Shown in pieces: positions 10,987 to 19,890 of a DNA stretch of 64,000 bases; the first letter of the stretch is position 1, and every line of letters begins with the position of its first letter. A model generated the notes under the pieces. That model made no database searches, was not told where the DNA came from, and saw only the letters and a program-made list of their open reading frames with translations. The position numbers were made by a program, and so were the translations under genes. Source of the DNA: Bacteroides xylanisolvens XB1A. Lineage in GTDB: Bacteria > Bacteroidota > Bacteroidia > Bacteroidales > Bacteroidaceae. The stretch spans positions 242,694 to 306,693 of the forward strand of contig NC_021017.1 in the NCBI RefSeq assembly GCF_000210075.1, in the 5' to 3' direction.

Positions 10987-11050
10987 TATTGAGAACAAAT
11001 TTGAGTGCCAAGGGTTTGTTAAAAATCCACATTGTTTTTATAATGCTGTT

Positions 11051-13428
11051 ATGAATACCAATTATATAGATGAATTGAACGAGAGTCAGTGTGCAGCAGT
11101 GACTTATAATGACGGTCCTTCGCTGGTGATAGCCGGTGCGGGTTCGGGGAAGACGCGTGTGTTGACTTATAAAATCGCTTACTTGCTGGAGCAGGAGAAC
11201 GGGTATAATCCGTGGAATATCCTTGCGCTGACCTTTACTAATAAGGCTGCGCGCGAGATGAAAGAGCGTATTGCCCGGCAGGTAGGTATGGAACGGGCAC
11301 GTTATTTGTGGATGGGTACTTTCCATTCCATTTTCTCACGTATTCTTCGTGCCGAAGCACAATATATCGGATTCACTTCCCAGTTCACCATCTATGATAC
11401 GGCTGATAGTAAGAGCCTGCTTCGTTCCATCATTAAAGAGATGGGGTTGGACGAGAAAACTTATAAGCCGGGAGTAGTGCAGGCACGCATCTCCAATGCA
11501 AAAACCATTTGGTCACTCCTACGGGGTACGCTGCCAATAAAGAGGCTTACGAAGGAGATATGGCTGCCAAGATGCCTGCTATCCGTGACATCTATACCCG
11601 TTATTGGGACAGATGCCGTCAGGCGGGAGCGATGGATTTTGATGATTTATTGGTATATACCTATATTCTGTTTCGTGACTTTCCGGAAGTGCTGGCACGC
11701 TATCGGGAACAGTTCCGTTATGTGTTGGTGGATGAGTATCAGGATACGAATTATGCGCAGCATAGCATTGTTCTGCAACTGACAAAGGAGAATCAACGTG
11801 TCTGTGTGGTGGGAGATGATGCGCAAAGTATCTATTCTTTCCGTGGGGCGGATATTGATAATATTCTCTATTTTACGAAAATCTATCCCAACACGAAAGT
11901 CTTTAAACTGGAACAGAATTACCGTTCTACGCAAACCATTGTTTGTGCTGCCAATAGTCTGATCGAAAAGAACGAACGTCAGATCCGGAAAGCCGTGTTC
12001 TCGGAGAAAGAAAAAGGGGAACCCATCGGTGTGTTTCAGGCGTATAGTGATGTGGAAGAGGGTGATATTGTGGCTAATAAGATTGCGGAGTTACGTCGGG
12101 AATATCACTACGGATATGCTGAATTTGCCATCCTATATCGTACGAATGCGCAAAGCCGTATTTTCGAAGAGGCTTTTCGGAAACGGAGTATACCTTATAA
12201 AATTTACGGGGGACTCTCGTTCTATCAGCGGAAAGAGATAAAAGATGTGATTGCTTATTTCCGTTTGGTGGTGAATCCGAATGATGAAGAAGCGTTTAAA
12301 CGAATCATCAATTATCCGGCTCGTGGCATTGGAGATACCACGGTCGGGAAGATTATATCAGCGGCTACCAATCATGGCGTAAGTCTTTGGGCGGCAGTCT
12401 GCGAACCCTTAAGTTACGGACTGGATATAAATAAGGGAACTCATGCAAAACTGCAGGGCTTTCGTGAACTGATTGAAGGTTTTATTGCCGATCAGGCGGA
12501 TAAGAACGCTTATGAAATAGGAACGGACATTATCCGTCAGTCCGGTATTATCAATGATGTTTGTCAGGACACATCCCCCGAGAATCTAAGTCGTAAGGAA
12601 AATATAGAAGAGTTGGTGAATGGTATGAATGACTTCTGCGCTTTGCGGCAGGAGGAAGGCAATCCGAATGTGTCTCTTACTGATTTCCTTTCGGAGATTG
12701 CATTGCTCACCGATCAGGACTCCGACAAGGCGGATGATGGGGAAAAGGTAACGTTGATGACCGTCCATTCGGCTAAAGGATTGGAGTTTAAGAATGTATT
12801 TGTGGTTGGTCTGGAAGAAAATCTGTTTCCCAGTGGGATGGTCGGAGATTCTCCCCGGGCGCTGGAAGAAGAACGTCGCTTGTTCTATGTAGCTATTACC
12901 CGTGCGGAAGAACATTGCTATCTATCTTTTGCCAAAACCCGTTTCCGTTACGGAAAGATGGAGTTTGGAAGTCCCAGTCGTTTCCTGCGTGATATTGATG
13001 TTGATTATTTGCGGTTGCCGCATGAAGCAGGAGTGAGCCGTGCTGTGGATGAAGGTGCGGGACGTTTCCGCAGGGAGATTGAAGGGGGATTTGCCCGTTC
13101 TACTTCTCCGTCGCGTGCGCCTTTCGGTAGTAATTCATCCGAGCAGCGTGAACGTCCGAAAGCACAGATTATTGCTCCCAGTGTACCGAGAAATTTGAAG
13201 AAGGTAAGTGCTGTTGGTGGAAGTAGCAGTGCGCAGATGGCGTCTTCCGGTTCAGCATCGGTAGCAGGAGTACAAGTCGGACAGATGATAGAGCACGAAC
13301 GTTTCGGATTGGGCGAAGTGCTGAAAGTGGAAGGAACGGGAGACAATGCGAAAGCCACTATTCATTTTAAAAATGCGGGTGACAAACAACTATTGTTGCG
13401 TTTCGCTCGTTTTAAAGTGGTAGAATAA
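11051..13428 (+). pseudogene. UvrD/PcrA-type ATP-dependent DNA helicase, frameshifted
   Basis: Superfamily 1A 3'-5' helicase of repair and replication. The N-terminal part (11051 to about 11505) has the Q motif (LNESQCAAV), Walker A AGAGSGKT and motif Ia (ALTFTNKAAREMKERI). The second part has VDEYQDTN (motif II), VVGDDAQSIYSFRGAD (motif III), QNYRST (motif IV), VTLMTVHSAKGLEFKNVF (motif V) and RRLFYVAITRAEE (motif VI). The two parts are in different frames: at 11500-11504 there are five A residues where six would restore SNAKNHLVTP. With one added base the product would be about 792 residues, the normal length. As written, translation ends at 11782 after 243 residues. Either the gene is broken or a homopolymer was miscalled; because the rest is perfectly preserved, I favour an error or a very recent mutation. 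Confidence 0.88.
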
Positions 13429-13453
13429 ATAATAACACTAAATAGAGAGGCTC

Positions 13454-14146
13454 ATGAAGAAACAACTAACAGTAATTTTGCTTTCCGCTTTGCTTTTGAG
13501 TGGATGTGCGTCGGGGCGTATGGGAAATCCGGGAGCTATCATGGCAGGTGCTTCTATTGGAGGTAGTCTGGGAAGTTCGATAGGCGGACTTATCGGAGAT
13601 AATAATCATGGCTGGAGGGGCGGTTACCGTGGCTCTGCTATTGGAAATATTGTAGGAACCATTGCCGGTGCGGCTATTGGAAACGCATTGACGGCACCGA
13701 GACAAGAGCAGATAGAGGAGGATGCGTATATTCCTGAAGTGCGGGAAGTACGTGTGCAAAAGTATAAGAAGCAGCCGCAAGTGCAGCCGCCCATTTCTCA
13801 ACTGAAGTTGCGCAAAATCCGTTTCATTGATGATAATCGTAGTCATGTGATTGATGCGGGAGAAAATAGCAAGATTATTTTTGAGATTATGAATGAAGGG
13901 AGAAAGCCTGTCTATAATGTGGTTCCTGTGGTAGAAACGGTAGGAAAGGTGAAGCATCTCGGCATCTCTCCTTCGGTGATGATTGAGGAAATTCTTCCGG
14001 GTGAGGGTATCCGTTATACGGCTTCGATCCATGCAGGTGAAAGGTTGAAAGACGGTGAAGTGACATTCCGTGTCGCAGTGGCGGACGAGAATGGGGTGAT
14101 TTGTGATTCGCAGGAATTTACCTTGCCTACACAGCGCGGAAACTAG
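13454..14146 (+). CDS. Glycine-zipper lipoprotein
   Basis: A 230-residue outer-membrane-type lipoprotein. The signal peptide ends in the lipobox LLSGC (Cys18). Residues 25-80 form a glycine zipper (GASIGGSLGSSIGGLIGD, then GSAIGNIVGTIAGAAIGNAL), a segment that often inserts in membranes. The C-terminal 110 residues (LKLRKIRFIDDNRSHVIDAGENSK..) resemble an immunoglobulin-like fold with the common IDAGE-type motif of Bacteroidetes surface proteins. It starts 25 bases after the helicase stop and is probably co-transcribed with it. Function is unknown. Confidence 0.8.
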   Translation: MKKQLTVILLSALLLSGCASGRMGNPGAIMAGASIGGSLGSSIGGLIGDNNHGWRGGYRGSAIGNIVGTIAGAAIGNALTAPRQEQIEEDAYIPEVREVRVQKYKKQPQVQPPISQLKLRKIRFIDDNRSHVIDAGENSKIIFEIMNEGRKPVYNVVPVVETVGKVKHLGISPSVMIEEILPGEGIRYTASIHAGERLKDGEVTFRVAVADENGVICDSQEFTLPTQRGN

Positions 14147-14176
14147 AGTTAAAAGCCTGAAATATCCGGTTTAAAT

Positions 14177-14256
14177 ATAGTGACGGTATATGCCTTGGAT
14201 AGTGACGCTATCCTGTGCATATACCGTCACTATGTTGGTGGGATAGCGTCACTATC
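14177..14256. repeat. Interleaved inverted repeat (ATAGTGACGGTAT family, copy 1)
   Basis: Four elements occur in the order A-B-A'-B': ATAGTGACGGTATATG (from 14177), GGATAGTGACGCTATCC, CATATACCGTCACTAT, GGATAGCGTCACTATC. A pairs with A' and B with B', so the pairs interlock rather than nest. A related nested copy is at 33112-33192. It lies between convergent genes. Confidence 0.75.
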
Positions 14257-14371
14257 TTATATAATCATTTTGTTTGCACAGCCAATGTTTGAAGTCATGA
14301 TTAGAAGTAACCTCTATTTCAGGGCGGGGCATACAAGTGTTTGGTGAAACCTAAAGCTATGCTTTAGCATC

Positions 14372-14414
14372 TGTAAAGCGTAGCTTTAGATAGGATAAAG
14401 CTACGCTTTTTACA
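14372..14414 (-). terminator. Hairpin downstream of the flavodoxin-fold reductase
   Basis: Arms TGTAAAGCGTAGCTTTA and TAAAGCTACGCTTTTTACA flank a 7-base loop. The structure begins right after the stop at 14418 on the minus strand. A second small palindrome (CTAAAGCTATGCTTTAG) lies at 14351-14367. Confidence 0.55.
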
Positions 14415-14417
14415 GTC

Positions 14418-14975
14418 TTACCAATTGTTCCCTGCATTACTGTTACCGATAAGCATCTCCACACGTTGTTTATACAGATTTGCTCCTTCAGCGATATTCT
14501 TGCCGGCGTCTGCCGTTCCCATCCCATAAACAACAATAGGGGTTTGCCATGACATTCCCGAATGAATGGCACTTACCTGATAAGGACGTAATAATTCGTC
14601 CGTAGTGAAACGGTTTCTGCCTCCACTGCGATAAGCCTCGTATTCGGAACCCGTGGTCGTTACTACTGTCAGCGGTTTGCCGGCGACAGCCGGAGTCTTG
14701 GATAGAAAAGTAAAGATTTCATCCTGCCATTTCTTTAGTAATGACGGTGCAGACATCCAATAGAAAGGAAATTGATAGATGACAGCCGAGGCATCGGAAA
14801 TGATTTTACTCCATTCATCTATATTGAAAGCGATTTCCTGTGACAGCTCGTAAAGATTGAAAACCGCCACTCCTTCCATGTCACTGACAGCATCAACTAA
14901 TGCTTTGTTTGCTTGTGATTCTTTGATGTTAGGATGTGCCAGTAGAATCACTACTTTTCTTAAATCTTTATTCAT
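14418..14975 (-). CDS. Flavodoxin-fold NAD(P)H oxidoreductase (MdaB/KefF family)
   Basis: About 185 residues with the Flavodoxin_2 layout: VVILLAHPNIKESQANKALVDAV at the N terminus, QFPFYWMSAPSLLKKWQDEIF near residue 80, and VVTTTGSEYEAYRSGGRNRFT (FMN/flavin-binding loop) near 105. Such enzymes reduce quinones with NAD(P)H in the cytoplasm. I chose the ATG at 14975 (MNKDLRKVV); the frame extends 27 bases further upstream without family resemblance. It stands alone between a hairpin and the divergent nspC. Confidence 0.85.
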   Translation of the reverse strand: MNKDLRKVVILLAHPNIKESQANKALVDAVSDMEGVAVFNLYELSQEIAFNIDEWSKIISDASAVIYQFPFYWMSAPSLLKKWQDEIFTFLSKTPAVAGKPLTVVTTTGSEYEAYRSGGRNRFTTDELLRPYQVSAIHSGMSWQTPIVVYGMGTADAGKNIAEGANLYKQRVEMLIGNSNAGNNW

Positions 14976-15100
14976 TTTAATCGGGTATTTAGGATGATAC
15001 AATACTTACTATAATATATAAGGTGTAAAAATAAGAAAAAGTTCGCGAAAACCAATATCTTAATTAAAAATAAAACAATCCCTCTTTGCTTTTGAATTTG

Positions 15101-15108
15101 TATTTTTG
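15101..15108 (+). promoter_or_regulatory. Candidate -7 box for nspC
   Basis: TATTTTTG matches TAnnTTTG, 44 bases before the ATG. The -33 region is not clear. Confidence 0.45.
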
Positions 15109-15151
15109 CATCCACGTTTGTAAGACGTCAGTTTAGATAATAATTTTATAT

Positions 15152-16291
15152 ATGATAGATTTTAATCAGTTTCCTTCTCCTTGTTATATCATGGAAGAAG
15201 AACTTTTAAGAAAGAACCTGTGTTTGATAAAAAACGTAGCCGACAGGGCGGGAGTGGAGATTATTCTTGCTTTCAAGTCGTTTGCCATGTGGCGTTCTTT
15301 CCCTATATTCCGTGAATATATAGACCATTCTACGGCAAGTTCGGTGTATGAAGCCCGTTTGGCACTGGAAGAATTCGGAAGTAAGGCACATACATATTCT
15401 CCAGCTTATACGGAACAGGATTTTCCTGAAATAATGCGTTGCAGCAGTCATATCACTTTCAACTCGATGCAGCAGTTCGAGCGTTTTTATCCGATGGTGG
15501 TGGCAGAAGGAAGTGGTATTTCTTGTGGTATTCGTGTAAATCCCGAATACTCGGAAGTGGAAACAGAACTTTATAATCCATGTGCACCCGGCACACGTTT
15601 TGGGATAACAGCCGATTTGTTGCCCGATGCATTGCCGCAGGGAATTGAAGGCTTCCATTGCCATTGTCACTGTGAATCTTCTTCCTATGAGTTGGAACGT
15701 ACATTGGAACATCTCGAAGCCAAATTTTCCCGTTGGTTTCCACAGATAAAGTGGTTGAATCTCGGTGGTGGACATCTGATGACCCGTAAAGGCTATGATA
15801 CCGAACATTTGATAACACTGTTACAAGGATTAAAAGCACGCCATCCTCATCTGCGAATTATCCTGGAACCCGGTTCGGCTTTTACATGGCAGACGGGAGT
15901 GCTGACTTCCGAAGTAGTGGATATTGTGGAAAGTCGTGGAATCAAGACGGCTATTTTGAATGTCAGTTTCACTTGCCACATGCCTGATTGTTTGGAAATG
16001 CCCTATCAGCCTGCCGTGCGTGGTGCGGAAATGGGAAACGAAGGAAAATATATTTATCGTCTCGGAGGAAATTCCTGTTTGAGTGGTGACTATATGGGAT
16101 TGTGGAGTTTCGATCATCCTTTGCAAATCGGAGAACGTATTGTGTTCGAAGATATGATTCATTATACGATGGTCAAGACAAATATGTTTAACGGAATTCA
16201 CCATCCTGCCATTGCTATCTGGACCAAAGAGGGGAAAGCTGAAATATACAAGCAATTTTCTTATGAAGATTATCGTGGCCGAATGAGTTGA
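15152..16291 (+). CDS. nspC: Carboxynorspermidine decarboxylase
   Basis: PLP-dependent alanine-racemase-fold decarboxylase of 379 residues, last step of the carboxy(nor)spermidine route of polyamine synthesis used by Bacteroidetes. The PLP lysine lies in ILAFKSFAMW near residue 41. Other family blocks are STASSVYEARLALEEFG, GFHCHCHCESSSYELERTLE (His for PLP stacking), LNLGGGHLMT (glycine loop), EPGSAFTWQTGVL and GGNSCLSGDYMG (substrate cysteine). No carboxynorspermidine dehydrogenase lies beside it, so the partner enzyme must be encoded elsewhere. Confidence 0.95.
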   Translation: MIDFNQFPSPCYIMEEELLRKNLCLIKNVADRAGVEIILAFKSFAMWRSFPIFREYIDHSTASSVYEARLALEEFGSKAHTYSPAYTEQDFPEIMRCSSHITFNSMQQFERFYPMVVAEGSGISCGIRVNPEYSEVETELYNPCAPGTRFGITADLLPDALPQGIEGFHCHCHCESSSYELERTLEHLEAKFSRWFPQIKWLNLGGGHLMTRKGYDTEHLITLLQGLKARHPHLRIILEPGSAFTWQTGVLTSEVVDIVESRGIKTAILNVSFTCHMPDCLEMPYQPAVRGAEMGNEGKYIYRLGGNSCLSGDYMGLWSFDHPLQIGERIVFEDMIHYTMVKTNMFNGIHHPAIAIWTKEGKAEIYKQFSYEDYRGRMS

Positions 16292-16359
16292 TAATCAAAA
16301 TGATTGTTTTGCGGTCGATGCAAAGTGAACAGATTTCTGTGAAAAAAGTAGGCAGAATG

Positions 16360-16390
16360 TTTGCAGGTTTACGGAAAATCCCTACCTTTG
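16360..16390 (+). promoter_or_regulatory. Promoter of the tRNA operon
   Basis: TTTG (16360-16363), 19 bases, then TACCTTTG (16383-16390): a full match to the Bacteroides primary-sigma promoter pattern. The first tRNA starts 20 bases downstream. Confidence 0.8.
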
Positions 16391-16409
16391 CAACCGCAAA
16401 CGAAAAAAT

Positions 16410-16482
16410 GCGGAAATAGCTCAGTTGGTAGAGCATAACCTTGCCAAGGTTAGGGTCGCGAGTTCGAGTCTCGTTTTCCGCT
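16410..16482 (+). tRNA. tRNA-Gly (GCC), copy 1
   Basis: 73-base cloverleaf: acceptor GCGGAAA/TTTCCGC, D-arm AGCTCAGTTGGTAGAGC, anticodon loop TTGCCAA (anticodon GCC), T-arm GCGAGTTCGAGTCTCG. CCA is not encoded. Confidence 0.97.
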
Positions 16483-16516
16483 CATGTTTCTTTGAAATGT
16501 TGGAACAATAATCTTT

Positions 16517-16598
16517 GCCCAGGTGGCGGAATTGGTAGACGCGCACGTTTCAGGTGCGTGTGTCGAGAGGCATGCAGGTTCGAGTCCTGTTCTGGGCA
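16517..16598 (+). tRNA. tRNA-Leu (CAG), copy 1
   Basis: 82-base class II tRNA: acceptor GCCCAGG pairs with the 3' TCTGGGC, anticodon stem CACGT/GCGTG around loop TTCAGGT (anticodon CAG), long variable arm, T-arm GCAGGTTCGAGTCCTG. CCA is not encoded. Confidence 0.95.
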
Positions 16599-16621
16599 CA
16601 AAGGTTAAACTTTAAAATTAT

Positions 16622-16705
16622 GGAGAGGTGGCGGAATTGGTAGACGCGCTACTTTGAGGGGGTAGTGACAGTTATGTCGTGGGAGTTCGAGTCTCCTTCT
16701 CTTCA
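16622..16705 (+). tRNA. tRNA-Leu (GAG)
   Basis: 84-base class II tRNA: acceptor GGAGAGG pairs with TCTCTTC using several G-U pairs, anticodon stem CTACT/GGTAG around TTGAGGG (anticodon GAG), long variable arm, T-arm GGGAGTTCGAGTCTCCT. Confidence 0.92.
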
Positions 16706-16724
16706 CAGTTTATGAAAGTGATTT

Positions 16725-16797
16725 GCGGAAATAGCTCAGTTGGTAGAGCATAACCTTGCCAAGGTTAGGGTCGCGAGTTCGAGTCTCGTTTTCCGCT
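16725..16797 (+). tRNA. tRNA-Gly (GCC), copy 2
   Basis: Identical over 73 bases to the copy at 16410-16482, anticodon GCC. Confidence 0.97.
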
Positions 16798-16829
16798 CTT
16801 GTTTCTTTGAAATAATGGAACTAAGTTTT

Positions 16830-16911
16830 GCCCAGGTGGCGGAATTGGTAGACGCGCACGTTTCAGGTGCGTGTGTCGAGAGGCATGCAGGTTCGAGTCC
16901 TGTTCTGGGCA
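16830..16911 (+). tRNA. tRNA-Leu (CAG), copy 2
   Basis: Identical over 82 bases to the copy at 16517-16598, anticodon CAG. Confidence 0.95.
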
Positions 16912-16948
16912 CCCATCCTTCAGAATTCTGAATGACGAAATTTAGTTT

Positions 16949-17021
16949 GCGGAAATAGCTCAGTTGGTAGAGCATAACCTTGCCAAGGTTAGGGTCGCGA
17001 GTTCGAGTCTCGTTTTCCGCT
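16949..17021 (+). tRNA. tRNA-Gly (GCC), copy 3
   Basis: Third identical 73-base tRNA-Gly(GCC), the last gene of the cluster. Confidence 0.97.
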
Positions 17022-17033
17022 CCATATAGACAT

Positions 17034-17071
17034 AAGGTTGTCAGTCGATAAGATTGGCAACCTTTTTTTTT
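17034..17071 (+). terminator. Intrinsic terminator of the tRNA operon
   Basis: AAGGTTG ... CAACCTT stem followed by a run of T residues, 13 bases after the last tRNA. Confidence 0.8.
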
Positions 17072-17179
17072 ATTTATGATTGATGAATTCTGATTTATAT
17101 ATGGTTGGATAATCGTTTAAAATTGGACTTTATTAGAAGTTTATCGGACGATTTTATCGATAGTTTGAATAGAAAAACG

Positions 17180-17187
17180 TAATTTTG
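17180..17187 (+). promoter_or_regulatory. Candidate -7 box for the nagA pair
   Basis: TAATTTTG matches TAnnTTTG, 83 bases before the first nagA ATG, leaving a leader of about 80 bases that starts with CAAACGAAAAAATC. No good -33 box at the usual spacing. Confidence 0.45.
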
Positions 17188-17270
17188 CAAACGAAAAAAT
17201 CAATGTACTCCCCCCAAAAAAGAGCGTCATTGATTCACACAGACCTTTAATTAATTTAACTATTTGTGAT

Positions 17271-18437
17271 ATGTTAACACAGATCATTAATGCACGCATC
17301 CTGACGCCTCAAGGTTGGCTGAAGGATGGGTCAGTTCTTATTCGCGATAACAAAATTCTGGAAGTAACCAATTGTGACCTTGCCATTATCGGAGCCAAAC
17401 TGATTGATGCCAAAGGAATGTATATTGTTCCCGGCGGTGTAGAAATCCATGTTCACGGTGGCGGTGGAAGAGACTTTATGGAAGGCACCGAAGAGGCTTT
17501 CCGGACAGCAATCAAGGCTCACATGCAGCATGGTACCACCAGTATTTTTCCTACCCTTTCTTCTTCTACCATTCCGATGATCCGTGCAGCTGCGGCAACT
17601 ACTGAAAAAATGATGGCAGAGCCCAATAGCCCTGTACTCGGACTCCATCTGGAAGGACATTATTTCAATATGGACATGGCAGGCGGACAGATTCCGGAAA
17701 ATATCAAAGATCCTGATCCCGAAGAATATATTCCGTTGTTGGAAGAAACACGCTGTATCAAACGTTGGGATGCCGCACCGGAACTTCCCGGAGCCATGCA
17801 ATTCGGTAAATATATCACGGCAAAAGGTGTACTGGCTTCGGTAGGACATACCCAGGCAGAATTTGAGGATATACAGACGGCTTATGAGGCGGGATATACG
17901 CATGCTACTCATTTTTATAACGCGATGCCCGGTTTCCATAAACGGAAAGAGTACAAGTATGAAGGTACGGTAGAAAGTATTTATCTGATTGATGATATGA
18001 CAGTGGAAGTGGTGGCTGATGGTATTCATGTACCTCCGACGATTTTGCGTCTTGTCTATAAGATAAAAGGAGTGGAACGCACTTGCCTGATAACGGATGC
18101 GTTGGCTTGTGCCGCCAGTGATAGCCAGGTTGCCTTTGACCCGCGTGTGATTATTGAGGATGGAGTCTGTAAGTTGGCAGACCATTCAGCCTTGGCCGGG
18201 AGTGTTGCAACGATGGATCGTTTGATTCGTACCATGGTGCAAAAGGCGGAAATTCCTTTGGAAGATGCCGTAAGAATGGCTTCCGAAACTCCTGCACGGA
18301 TTATGGGAGTGCTCGACCGTAAAGGAACGCTGGAACGTGGCAAGGATGCCGATATGATCGCTTTGGACAGAGACTTGAACGTGAGAGCCGTATGGGCAAT
18401 GGGAGAACTGGTGGAAGGCACCAACAAACTGTTTTAA
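17271..18437 (+). CDS. nagA: N-acetylglucosamine-6-phosphate deacetylase, paralogue 1
   Basis: Amidohydrolase-fold enzyme of 388 residues that deacetylates GlcNAc-6-phosphate for amino-sugar use or cell-wall recycling. Metal-site blocks are visible: HVHGGGGRD near residue 60, LGLHLEGHYFN near 124 (metal-binding Glu), VGHTQAEFED near 193, YTHATHFYNAM near 212, and CLITDALACAA near 270 (catalytic Asp). An oddity is LEGHYFN where NagA usually reads LEGPY/F, as the downstream paralogue does; the change sits next to the metal-binding glutamate. It is followed 21 bases later by the second copy, and the two share most of their sequence. Confidence 0.93.
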   Translation: MLTQIINARILTPQGWLKDGSVLIRDNKILEVTNCDLAIIGAKLIDAKGMYIVPGGVEIHVHGGGGRDFMEGTEEAFRTAIKAHMQHGTTSIFPTLSSSTIPMIRAAAATTEKMMAEPNSPVLGLHLEGHYFNMDMAGGQIPENIKDPDPEEYIPLLEETRCIKRWDAAPELPGAMQFGKYITAKGVLASVGHTQAEFEDIQTAYEAGYTHATHFYNAMPGFHKRKEYKYEGTVESIYLIDDMTVEVVADGIHVPPTILRLVYKIKGVERTCLITDALACAASDSQVAFDPRVIIEDGVCKLADHSALAGSVATMDRLIRTMVQKAEIPLEDAVRMASETPARIMGVLDRKGTLERGKDADMIALDRDLNVRAVWAMGELVEGTNKLF

Positions 18438-18458
18438 ATCTAATAAAGAACAAAGACT

Positions 18459-19631
18459 ATGTTGACTCAAATAATAAACGGAAGAATACTTACCCCGCAA
18501 GGCTGGTTGAAAGATGGTTCCGTATTGATTTGTGATGGAAAAATATTAGAGGTAACTAATAGTGATTTAGCGGTTATCGGTGCAACAGTTATTGATGCCA
18601 GAGGGATGACGATAGTGCCCGGATTCGTAAGTATGCATGCACATGGAGGTGGTGGGCATGATTATACGGAAGCAACGGAAGAGGCTTTCCGCACCGCAAC
18701 CAATGCACATCTGAAACATGGTGCTACCGGTATATTTCCTACTTTGTCCTCTACTTCATTCGAAAGAATCTACCAGGCAGTCGATGTATGTGAGCACTTG
18801 ATGAAAGAGAAGGATTCTCCGATTCTCGGTCTGCATATCGAAGGTCCATATCTGAATCCGAAGATGGCGGGTACGCAGTATGACGGTTTTCTGAAAACTC
18901 CGGATGAAAATGAATATATTCCTTTGTTGGAGCGTACGTCTTGTATCAGACGTTGGGATATTAGTCCCGAACTGCCCGGTGCACATGATTTTGCAAAGTA
19001 TACCCGTTCGAAAGGAATTATGACTGCTGTTACACATACCGAAGCCGAATATGATGAAATTAAAGCTGCATTTGCAGTAGGATTTTCTCATGCTGCTCAT
19101 TTTTATAATGCGATGCCGGGTTTCCATAAACGTCGTGAATATAAATATGAGGGTACAGTGGAAAGTGTGTATCTGACGGATGGAATGACTGTGGAAGTGA
19201 TTGCGGATGGTATTCATTTGCCTGCCACTATCCTGAAACTGGTTTATAAGTTGAAAGGCGTGGAGAATACCTGCCTTGTTACCGATGCTTTGGCGTATGC
19301 AGCTTATGAAGGGAATGAACCGATTGATCCTCGTTATATCATAGAGGATGGCGTATGCAAGATGGCGGATCATTCTGCGTTGGCCGGTAGTTTGGCTACG
19401 ATGGATGTGTTGGTTCGCACTATGGTAAAGAAAGCGAATATTCCTTTGGAAGATGCCGTGCGTATGGCTTCTGAAACTCCTGCCCGTTTAATTGGAGTGA
19501 GTGACCGGAAGGGGGCGTTAGCAAAGGGTAAGGATGCTGATATTGTGATTCTTGACAAAGAACTGAATGTACGTTGCGTATGGTCAATGGGAAAGATCGT
19601 TCCGGGAACTGATAATCTGTTGCATAAATAA
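18459..19631 (+). CDS. nagA: N-acetylglucosamine-6-phosphate deacetylase, paralogue 2
   Basis: A tandem paralogue of 390 residues. The first 30 residues (MLTQIINGRILTPQGWLKDGSVLI) are nearly identical to the upstream copy. Active-site blocks: HAHGGGGHDYTE, LGLHIEGPYLNPKMAG, VTHTEAEYDE, FSHAAHFYNAMPGFHKRREY, CLVTDALAYAA. Here the LEGP-type motif is intact, so this copy looks more canonical than its neighbour. The pair must be one operon. Tandem retention suggests different substrates (for example GlcNAc-6-P versus another N-acetylhexosamine-6-P) or dosage; this is inference. Confidence 0.93.
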   Translation: MLTQIINGRILTPQGWLKDGSVLICDGKILEVTNSDLAVIGATVIDARGMTIVPGFVSMHAHGGGGHDYTEATEEAFRTATNAHLKHGATGIFPTLSSTSFERIYQAVDVCEHLMKEKDSPILGLHIEGPYLNPKMAGTQYDGFLKTPDENEYIPLLERTSCIRRWDISPELPGAHDFAKYTRSKGIMTAVTHTEAEYDEIKAAFAVGFSHAAHFYNAMPGFHKRREYKYEGTVESVYLTDGMTVEVIADGIHLPATILKLVYKLKGVENTCLVTDALAYAAYEGNEPIDPRYIIEDGVCKMADHSALAGSLATMDVLVRTMVKKANIPLEDAVRMASETPARLIGVSDRKGALAKGKDADIVILDKELNVRCVWSMGKIVPGTDNLLHK

Positions 19632-19684
19632 CCATTGAAATAACCTTTGAAAGGGATGAGGCCGTCCGGAGACTTCCTAAAAGA

Positions 19685-19773
19685 AAAATGCCCTTTACTA
19701 AGAACTAAACTGAATCCCAAAAGTTGGATACAAAATTTTAGGAGTTCAGTTTAGTTCTAGTAAGGGGCATTTT
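19685..19773. repeat. Palindromic element resembling fused insertion-sequence ends
   Basis: An 89-base imperfect palindrome: AAAATGCCCTTTACTA-AGAACTAAACTGAATCC on the left, and GGAGTTCAGTTTAGTTC-TAGTAAGGGGCATTTT on the right. The centre (ACTGAATCCCAAAAGTTGGATA) resembles IS3-family (IS150-type) termini by eye. It may be a small non-autonomous remnant or a terminator; it lies between convergent genes. Confidence 0.6.
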
Positions 19774-19890
19774 ATAAGATCAAGGCTTTTCAGCCTCTTA
19801 TTATAAAAATAAATGTTCTGTATTATATCAAAAGCCTGGTAGTTTATCAGTCTATCGTCATAAGGAACTTTCCGGACTTTCGATGTTTTT

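Noticed and set aside
16736..16975. Reading frames across the tRNA cluster on both strands
   Set aside because: They are reverse or forward readings of the tRNA genes and their spacers; such frames are a common false annotation.
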